From the NCBI GenBank assembly GCA_937877685.1, contig CALFGU010000104.1, positions 1-7,551 on the forward strand: a DNA stretch of 7,551 nt, written 5' to 3'. The stretch's first letter is position 1; the number at the start of each line of letters is the position of its first letter. Under the pieces are notes generated by a model. It searched no databases and had not been told where the DNA came from. It worked only from the letters and a program-made list of their open reading frames with translations. Below, one piece after another: positions 1 through 4,549 of the stretch. The position numbers and the translations under genes are program-made. Source of the stretch: an uncultured Prevotella sp. GTDB lineage: Bacteria > Bacteroidota > Bacteroidia > Bacteroidales > Bacteroidaceae.

Positions 1-56
1 CGGTTTCCCCTATGAACAGGGGGAGAGCGCCATCCGGAAGGTACTCCGCATGGAGA

Positions 57-91
57 TTTCTCCTTTCTCCTTTCTAAATTTCTCCTTTCCC
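57..91. repeat. TTTCTCC heptamer repeat after aroB
   Basis: TTTCTCC occurs at 57-63, 64-70 and 79-85, with a variant unit TTTCTAAA at 71-78 and a partial TTTCCC up to the aroB stop. On the aroB strand it reads GGAGAAA and begins right after the stop codon. An imperfect inverted copy lies at the other end of aroB (1164-1191). Confidence 0.7.
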
Positions 92-1140
92 TAATTCCCT
101 TCCCTCAAAAAGTCGAACATGTCAAAGAGTTCGTCCTTCGTGGCATGCTGATTGAGGCAGATGTCTCCGACATTGTTGAGGAGGGTAAAGTTAATGACGC
201 CACCCACATTCTTCTTGTCGTGCGTCATATAGTCGTAGAGTTGCTCGTATTGCTTACAGGTGAAATCAAACTTGCCGTAGTGCTCATTAATATACTGAAC
301 CGTTTGGCGCATTCGGTCGGTGGGGAATCCTAATTTCGTTGCGCTGAGGTATAACTCACCGGCAAGGCCCCACGCTACGGCATAACCGTGAAGCAAGACA
401 CGATTCTCGTGCAGGGCAAGACTTTCAAAGGCGTGCGCCGTAGTATGCCCGAGGTTTAAGGCTTTACGAATGCCCTTTTCCGTAGGGTCTTCCGCCACAA
501 TGCGACGCTTGACGTCAATGCTTTGGCGCACAAGGTCTTGAAGGAGGGGATAATCGGGCTGGAAGAGTTCGAAATTCAGATGTGTTGCCCACATATCTAC
601 GCCGTCAAGTAAGGAGTGCTTGAGCATTTCGGCATAACCCGATCGTAAGTTTGGAGCATCGAGGGTGCGGAGAAACTGCGTGTCGATGATGACGGCTTCA
701 GCTTCGCGAAAGACTCCAATTTCGTTTTTTAACCCATTAAAGTTAATTCCCGTCTTACCGCCAACGGCTGCGTCAACCATTGCAAGGAGCGTTGTGGGAA
801 TGTTAATAAAGGGAATGCCTCGCTTAAACGTAGCAGCAGCAAATCCGCCGAGGTCCGTAACCATTCCGCCGCCGAGGCAAAGTAAGAGCGAGTGGCGACT
901 TCCTCCACCATTGCCGAGCGCTTCCCACACCGCGGCAAGACTTTCTAACGTCTTGCTCGCGTCGGTACTCCCAATCGTGATGTGCTGAGCATTGCTAACC
1001 GCTACACTACTTTCGAGCAGGGGCAAGCAACACTCCTGCGTAGTCGTGTCAGTCAGCACGAACACACGGTCAGGCGCAATTTGCGCGACAAGTGCATCCA
1101 GTTCGCCACAGAGGTTTTGAGCGTAGATAATTTGTTGCAT
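91..1140 (-). CDS. aroB: 3-dehydroquinate synthase
   Basis: AroB converts DAHP to 3-dehydroquinate, the second step of the shikimate pathway, in the cytoplasm with NAD and a divalent metal. Numbering from the ATG at 1140 (349 residues, near the usual family length), the glycine-rich NAD-binding stretch LGGGMVTDLGGFAAA begins near residue 89, followed by PTTLLAMVDAAVGGKTG (115-131). The three expected metal ligands are all present: Glu171 in SGYAEMLKH, His232 in LNLGHTTAHA and His251 in LLHGYAVAWG. A DKK motif lies at 308-310. The frame also opens at an upstream ATG (1170), adding MLLSSYTSRV. I prefer 1140 because AroB proteins usually begin just before the first beta strand (here MQQIIYAQNL), and because the 1170 ATG sits inside a low-complexity repeat (1164-1191). 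It is the last gene of a leftward set behind a thioesterase, and its stop is followed at once by a heptamer repeat. Identity is secure; the start is not. Confidence 0.95.
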   Translation of the reverse strand: MQQIIYAQNLCGELDALVAQIAPDRVFVLTDTTTQECCLPLLESSVAVSNAQHITIGSTDASKTLESLAAVWEALGNGGGSRHSLLLCLGGGMVTDLGGFAAATFKRGIPFINIPTTLLAMVDAAVGGKTGINFNGLKNEIGVFREAEAVIIDTQFLRTLDAPNLRSGYAEMLKHSLLDGVDMWATHLNFELFQPDYPLLQDLVRQSIDVKRRIVAEDPTEKGIRKALNLGHTTAHAFESLALHENRVLLHGYAVAWGLAGELYLSATKLGFPTDRMRQTVQYINEHYGKFDFTCKQYEQLYDYMTHDKKNVGGVINFTLLNNVGDICLNQHATKDELFDMFDFLREGN

Positions 1141-1163
1141 GACTCGTGAGGTGTAACTTGAAA

Positions 1164-1191
1164 GGAGCATTTAGAAAGGGGAAAAGAGAAA
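1164..1191. repeat. Imperfect inverted copy of the repeat at 57-85, over the aroB upstream start
   Basis: Read on the minus strand, this stretch matches 57-85 at 25 of 28 aligned bases with one 1-base gap, including the shared CCTTTCTAAAT core. It covers the ATG at 1170, which makes that codon a poor candidate for the native aroB start. The sequence is low complexity, so chance similarity is not excluded. Confidence 0.5.
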
Positions 1192-1219
1192 ACGCTGGCG
1201 TATTAAAGTCCCGCAAGGT

Positions 1220-1252
1220 ATTTCTCATTTCTCATTTCTCATTTCTCATTTT
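1220..1252. repeat. ATTTCTC heptamer tandem repeat after the thioesterase gene
   Basis: There are four perfect head-to-tail copies of ATTTCTC (1220-1247) plus a partial unit, ending 2 bases from the thioesterase stop codon. On the gene strand it reads GAGAAAT. The thioesterase-aroB gap otherwise shows nothing recognisable. Confidence 0.85.
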
Positions 1253-1254
1253 TG

Positions 1255-1677
1255 TTAGAACTTTACTCCTTCAAAATCCTCAATCTTCTCGCGCATCCAA
1301 GTGGGAATTTCCACGGGCGATTGCTGAGAGAGGGAGAAGGTAACCACTACGGTGTAGCATTCGCAGAGTATCTTTTGCGTCTTAACGTTCACCGCTTGTT
1401 GGTGGAAGGTGATGCTTTTCGACCCAAGGCGAGAGATGCGTGTTTGCATTTCGATTTCGTCGCCGTGGAAGATAGGGAAGAAGAAATCCGCCTTGATGTT
1501 TGCCACCACGGGTACAATGTCGCGGCGGTAAAACTCACGGTCGATGAGGTTCATGAGATAGTCTTCCTTGCCCAAGTCGTAATAGGCGAGGTAAGCATTA
1601 TTGTTGATATGTCCGAATCCGTCTACGTCATTAAAACGTAACTGAATGGGGATGCGGCGTTTGAATACGGGCTCCAT
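1255..1677 (-). CDS. Acyl-CoA thioesterase, hotdog fold (4HBT/YbgC-like)
   Basis: This is a 140-residue single-domain hotdog thioesterase, predicted to hydrolyse a CoA or carrier-protein thioester in the cytoplasm. The N-terminal motif RFNDVDGFGHINNNAY (14-29) matches the 4-hydroxybenzoyl-CoA thioesterase/YbgC active-site loop, with Asp19 as the likely catalytic acid. The typical HGDEIEM strand and SRLGSKSITFHQQAV follow in the middle, and a PVEIPTWMREKIEDFE tail near the C-terminus is usual for Bacteroidetes members. There is no signal peptide. The substrate cannot be read from sequence. A naphthoyl-CoA hydrolase role in menaquinone synthesis is possible, since aroB downstream feeds chorismate, but this is only inference. 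It starts at ATG 1677 and lies between a small acidic protein gene (upstream) and aroB (downstream), all leftward. Its upstream region carries a dyad and a promoter-like box also found upstream of the gene at 6466. Confidence 0.88.
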   Translation of the reverse strand: MEPVFKRRIPIQLRFNDVDGFGHINNNAYLAYYDLGKEDYLMNLIDREFYRRDIVPVVANIKADFFFPIFHGDEIEMQTRISRLGSKSITFHQQAVNVKTQKILCECYTVVVTFSLSQQSPVEIPTWMREKIEDFEGVKF

Positions 1678-1765
1678 AGTCGTTATTTTGTTTTTGTGAA
1701 AAGACTCAAAATAGGTGCGCTTTGTGAAAGTCTAAAAACGAAACCTATTATAGTGAGAATTATAA

Positions 1766-1819
1766 GTGACTTAGTTGAAATTAAGTTACTAACAATTTGA
1801 ATTCTAAGTAACTTAATTT
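1766..1819. repeat. AT-rich inverted repeats upstream of the thioesterase
   Basis: A perfect 13-bp inverted repeat (1778-1790 and 1807-1819) has a 16-base loop. A further half at 1766-1772 (GTGACTT) pairs with AAGTTAC at 1783-1789 over a 10-base spacer, giving the same dyad layout as 6330-6353. The stretch lies between the 85-aa gene and the thioesterase. It may be an operator, the end of the upstream transcript, or a remnant of a small mobile repeat. No U-run follows on the minus strand, so a standard terminator is unlikely. Confidence 0.6.
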
Positions 1820-1866
1820 TGGGGGATTGAGATGTAATTCTCGTGGAGATACTAACCTGTTGATTC

Positions 1867-2124
1867 TTAAAAGAAATTGCGCGCCACGCTTCTCATGCGT
1901 CCGCGGTCAGGTACGAAATCCAGCGTTTCATCATCAATACGGAAAAACTCGCGTAAGGCATAGATGTTGTGCTCTTCGTCAGTCGTGCAATTCTCACGCT
2001 TGCGGAAGAGGTGGTTTCTCGCATCCAGAATCTCTACTGCGTCATGGTTGTAATCAGCAGGTTCACCGCTGGCGCGTATTTCGGCAACGATGAATCGTTC
2101 GAGGGCATCTATAAAGTTTTCCAT
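1867..2124 (-). CDS. Small conserved-looking hypothetical protein (85 aa)
   Basis: I do not recognise the family. The 85-residue product is acidic, has no signal peptide or membrane segment, and looks soluble. An amphipathic N-terminal stretch (MENFIDALERFIVAEIRAS) is followed by a polar segment with DYNHDAVEILDARNHLF, then TTDEEHNIYALREFF, and a basic tail (PDRGRMRSVARNFF). The residue pattern reads like a real folded protein, unlike the frames opposite it. A clear Bacteroidetes -7 box (TACCTTTG, plus-strand 2133-2140) ends 8 bases before the ATG, which supports both strand and start and implies a very short leader. It is divergent from coaBC across 191 bases and is the first gene of the leftward set ending in aroB. 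Function unknown. Confidence 0.75.
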   Translation of the reverse strand: MENFIDALERFIVAEIRASGEPADYNHDAVEILDARNHLFRKRENCTTDEEHNIYALREFFRIDDETLDFVPDRGRMRSVARNFF

Positions 2125-2132
2125 AAGACTTG

Positions 2133-2140
2133 CAAAGGTA
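2133..2140 (-). promoter_or_regulatory. -7 promoter box for the 85-aa gene
   Basis: On the minus strand this reads TACCTTTG, an exact match to the Bacteroidetes sigma factor -7 consensus TAnnTTTG. It ends 8 bases before the ATG at 2124, so the transcript would be nearly leaderless. I see no convincing -33 TTTG at the usual spacing. Confidence 0.6.
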
Positions 2141-2266
2141 CAAATTTCTTTATGGAGGGCTTGGAAATCAACGGAGAATTTTCGGTATTATATAAATATT
2201 GTGTATGCCGACCTCTAAAACGACGCTTTTTCAGTTCCCACTCCCCGTTATTCTTTAGAAATGTCT

Positions 2267-2274
2267 TAAATTTG
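2267..2274 (+). promoter_or_regulatory. -7 promoter box for coaBC-porD
   Basis: TAAATTTG is an exact match to the Bacteroidetes -7 consensus TAnnTTTG, 41 bases upstream of the coaBC ATG at 2316. The predicted leader of about 35 bases contains a small perfect hairpin (2284-2297). The -33 region is only a weak match. With the box at 2133-2140 on the other strand it forms a divergent promoter pair. Confidence 0.6.
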
Positions 2275-2283
2275 CAAGATATT

Positions 2284-2297
2284 AGGGCGTTTGCCCT
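2284..2297 (+). other. Small hairpin in the coaBC leader
   Basis: AGGGC, GTTT, GCCCT forms a perfect 5-bp GC-rich stem with a 4-base loop, between the predicted transcription start and the coaBC ATG (18 bases beyond the stem). No U-run follows, so it is not an intrinsic terminator. It could shape translation or mRNA stability, or be chance. Confidence 0.35.
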
Positions 2298-2315
2298 CTT
2301 AAAGTTTAGAAGACT

Positions 2316-3509
2316 ATGATGAAAGGAAAACATATCGTTTTGGGCATCACCGGAAGCATTGCTGCTTACAAGGCATGCCAACTCATTCGCCTCTTTGTGA
2401 AAGCTGGTGCCGAGGTTCAGGTAGTTATTACTTCCGCAGGTAAGGAGTTTATCACACCTGTTACGCTCTCTGCACTCTCTTCAAATCCCGTGATTAGCGA
2501 ATTCTTTGCGCAGCGCGACGGTTCGTGGCACAGTCACGTGGATCTCGGACAATGGGCGGACGTTATGGTCATCGCTCCCGCCACGGCCTCTTCTATTGGC
2601 AAAATGGCGAATGGCATTGCCGACAATATGCTGATTACGACCTACCTTTCGATGAAGGCGCCCGTGTTTGTGGCACCCGCGATGGACTTAGATATGTTTG
2701 CGCACCCCTCTACGCAACAAAACCTTGACCGCCTCCGTTCCTTTGGCAATCATATCATAGAACCCGCTTCGGGAGAGTTGGCTTCTCACCTCGTAGGTAA
2801 AGGCAGAATGGAGGAACCCGAAGTTATTTTCGACCACATCGCTCGCTTTTTTGCGCAACAGCAGGGCCCGAAGCGCCGTGTCTTGATTACGGCGGGACCT
2901 ACGTATGAAAAGATTGACCCTGTGCGTTTCATTGGCAATTATTCCAGTGGTAAGATGGGCTATGCCTTAGCGGAGGAATGCGCCAAGAGAGGTTGGGAAG
3001 TGGAACTCGTAAGTGGTCCTACGAAACTGGAAGTGAAGCATCCCAATATCCGACGCACCGACGTGGAAAGTGCTGCTGAAATGTACGAAGCGGCTACGGC
3101 GCTCTTCCCTTCGTGCAATGCCGCAATCATGTGTGCCGCTGTTGCCGACTTTACCGTAGATGCCGTGGCGGCGGAAAAGATTAAGCGTGGCGAAAGTGGG
3201 TTGGAACTCAACCTTGTTCCCACTCGTGACATCGCTGCTGCCTTAGGCGCGCAAAAACGTGCCGACCAGCGCCTCGTGGGTTTCGCCCTTGAAACCGTAA
3301 ATGAGTTGGCGCACGCCCAGGAAAAGTTGCGCCGCAAGCAATTAGACTTTATCGTGCTCAACTCCCTCAACGATGCCGGCGCAGGTTTCCAACACGACAC
3401 GAATAAAGTGACCATCATTCCCGCAGAAGGCGCTCCCGTGCCCTTCGACCTCAAGTCGAAGACGGAAGTTGCCAAAGACATTCTCGATTATCTATGTTCG
3501 CTCGATTAA
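2316..3509 (+). CDS. coaBC: Bifunctional phosphopantothenoylcysteine decarboxylase / phosphopantothenate-cysteine ligase
   Basis: CoaBC (Dfp) couples 4'-phosphopantothenate to cysteine using CTP (CoaB) and decarboxylates the product with FMN (CoaC) to give 4'-phosphopantetheine for coenzyme A. The length, 397 aa, is normal. The CoaC half (about 1-180) has the flavin-binding start GITGSIAAYKA, the catalytic His74 in SHVDLGQWADV, and APATASSIGKMANGIADN. The CoaB half (about 187-397) has TAGPTYEKIDPVRFIGNYSS with Asn208, SGKMG, CAAVADF and AEKIK with Lys288. Two CoaC active-site positions differ from the Escherichia coli enzyme: Asp124 (PAMDLDMF) replaces the Asn of PxMNxxMW, and Ser157 (GELASHLVGKGRM) replaces the active-site Cys. 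From memory these are typical of Bacteroidetes CoaBC. Two ATG codons stand side by side at 2316 and 2319, and either could be the start. A -7 box lies upstream, and the last 16 bases overlap porD, implying co-translation. Confidence 0.95.
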   Translation: MMKGKHIVLGITGSIAAYKACQLIRLFVKAGAEVQVVITSAGKEFITPVTLSALSSNPVISEFFAQRDGSWHSHVDLGQWADVMVIAPATASSIGKMANGIADNMLITTYLSMKAPVFVAPAMDLDMFAHPSTQQNLDRLRSFGNHIIEPASGELASHLVGKGRMEEPEVIFDHIARFFAQQQGPKRRVLITAGPTYEKIDPVRFIGNYSSGKMGYALAEECAKRGWEVELVSGPTKLEVKHPNIRRTDVESAAEMYEAATALFPSCNAAIMCAAVADFTVDAVAAEKIKRGESGLELNLVPTRDIAAALGAQKRADQRLVGFALETVNELAHAQEKLRRKQLDFIVLNSLNDAGAGFQHDTNKVTIIPAEGAPVPFDLKSKTEVAKDILDYLCSLD

Positions 3510-4429
3510 AATACCTCTACGTTTCTCGCCTTTGGGCATTGCTCCTATGTCTCTGCCTGATGCCCGCCACCCTTTGCGCACAAGAATTGGACGCAAAGGT
3601 AACGGTGAATGCGCAAAAGATTGAGGGCACCAACACTGCCGTATTCGAGGCGTTACAAGAGGCATTGAAGGAGTTTATCAATACGCGCCAGTGGACGAAT
3701 CTCCAATTCCGTCCCAACGAACGCATTTCGTGTAGTTTTTCTATCACGATTGAAAAATACGATGACGCAACGGGCGACGCCACTGCCTCACTCATGGTGC
3801 AGAGTTCAAGACCTGTGTATAACAGTGCCTATACGACGACCGTCTTTAGCACAAACGACCCCAACTTTAGCTTTAACTATCGCGAGTTTGACCAACTGGA
3901 GTTTAACGCTGACGTAATTGATAAAGACCTCACGGCACTCATTGCCTACTATGCCTATCTCATCATCGGCATGGACTTAGACACGATGGCGCCACTCGGA
4001 GGTACGGATGTTTTAGAGACGGCGAAGACCATCGTAACGAATTCTCAGAGTTTGCTTCTCTCAGCCAAGGGTTGGAAAGCCTTTGATGATGAGAAAAATC
4101 GCTTTGCCATTATCAACGACTACTTGGACAATGGCATGAAGGAGTATCGCGAGTTTCAATATAAGTATTACCGCGAGGGCTTAGACGTAATGGCGGAAAA
4201 CGCAGACAGAGGTCGTGCCGCGATTACGGAAGCTTTTGACCTCTTAAAGACAGCTCGTGAAAACAAACCCATGTCCCGCCTGCCCGAACTCTTTACGGAG
4301 TACAAGCGTGACGAAATTGTGAACATCTATGTCGGAAAGGCTACGGCGAAAGAGAAGGAAGAACTCTACGAACTCTTGAGCCGTATCAATGCTTCGCAAA
4401 ATACGTATTGGAGGAAGATACAGAAGTAA
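3494..4429 (+). CDS. porD: DUF4835 family exported protein, PorD-like (type IX secretion)
   Basis: The 311-residue product begins with a signal peptide: basic MFARLKYLYVSR, a hydrophobic core WALLLCLCLMPA, and a likely cleavage after LCA (residue 29, before QELDAK). No lipobox is seen, so a soluble periplasmic protein is likely. The mature N-terminus AKVTVNAQKIEGTNTAVFEA and the following FINTRQWTNLQF and NERISCSFSITI segments are what I recognise as DUF4835. Later come DLTALIAYYAYLIIGMDLD (145-163) and GWKAFDDEKNRFAIINDYLD (193-212). Databases name this family type IX secretion protein PorD; a direct role in secretion is, as far as I recall, inferred more than proven. Placement between coaBC and recN is the usual Bacteroidetes order and supports the call. 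The start overlaps the coaBC end by 16 bases, in another frame, so translation is probably coupled. It has no promoter of its own that I can see. Confidence 0.85.
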   Translation: MFARLKYLYVSRLWALLLCLCLMPATLCAQELDAKVTVNAQKIEGTNTAVFEALQEALKEFINTRQWTNLQFRPNERISCSFSITIEKYDDATGDATASLMVQSSRPVYNSAYTTTVFSTNDPNFSFNYREFDQLEFNADVIDKDLTALIAYYAYLIIGMDLDTMAPLGGTDVLETAKTIVTNSQSLLLSAKGWKAFDDEKNRFAIINDYLDNGMKEYREFQYKYYREGLDVMAENADRGRAAITEAFDLLKTARENKPMSRLPELFTEYKRDEIVNIYVGKATAKEKEELYELLSRINASQNTYWRKIQK

Positions 4430-4434
4430 GGTTA

Positions 4435-4448
4435 TCCCCTTTAGGGGA
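4435..4448. other. Short GC-rich hairpin after porD
   Basis: TCCCCT-TT-AGGGGA is a perfect inverted repeat, or a 5-bp stem with a TTTA loop, starting 6 bases after the porD stop. No U-run follows, so intrinsic termination is doubtful. It may protect the 3' end of the coaBC-porD message. Confidence 0.4.
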
Positions 4449-4449
4449 A

Positions 4450-4545
4450 AGGTTATAAGGTCGCTACGCTCTTAGGTTATAAGGGCTGTGCAGACCGAAT
4501 GGCACCTTATAACCTCATAACCTATAAACCTTAAAACCTTATAAG
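4450..4545. repeat. AACCTTAT octamer tandem repeat with inverted copies
   Basis: The 120-base porD-recN spacer is mostly short repeats. AGGTTATAAGG occurs at 4450-4460 and 4474-4484, and its exact reverse complement at 4505-4515 (12 bp when paired with the first copy plus the next base). From 4503 to 4542 the sequence is five degenerate 8-base units: CACCTTAT, AACCTCAT, AACCTATA, AACCTTAA, AACCTTAT. The arms could fold into a stem just upstream of the recN TTG start. It carries no TAnnTTTG box. Function unknown; similar low-complexity spacers are, from memory, common in Prevotella-like genomes. Confidence 0.75.
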
Positions 4546-4549
4546 AAAA

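Noticed and set aside
6..24. Hairpin with CCCCT and AGGGG arms near the left edge, considered as a terminator
   Set aside because: The stem is 5 bp and no T-run follows on either strand.
2..94. Open plus-strand frame entering from the left edge (GFPYEQGESAIRKVLRME, then a repeat-encoded tail) whose stop overlaps the aroB stop
   Set aside because: Only 30 codons, no recognisable family, and the second half is the TTTCTCC repeat that also occurs in spacers. It could be the end of a convergent gene, but the window does not show enough.
1252..1641. 129-aa plus-strand frame
   Set aside because: It lies antisense to the thioesterase, whose active-site motif is clear, and has no recognisable domain.
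1827..2319. Plus-strand frames opposite the 85-aa gene
   Set aside because: Their translations look random, and promoter evidence supports the minus strand.
2109..2381. 90-aa minus-strand frame across the coaBC start
   Set aside because: It overlaps the well-supported coaBC start and divergent promoters, and its composition is not protein-like.
2960..3481. 173-aa minus-strand frame inside coaBC
   Set aside because: It is Ser/Ala-rich mirror coding opposite the conserved CoaB domain.
4435..4448. Hairpin after porD as a true intrinsic terminator separating recN
   Set aside because: There is no T-run after the stem, so it is kept only as a hairpin.
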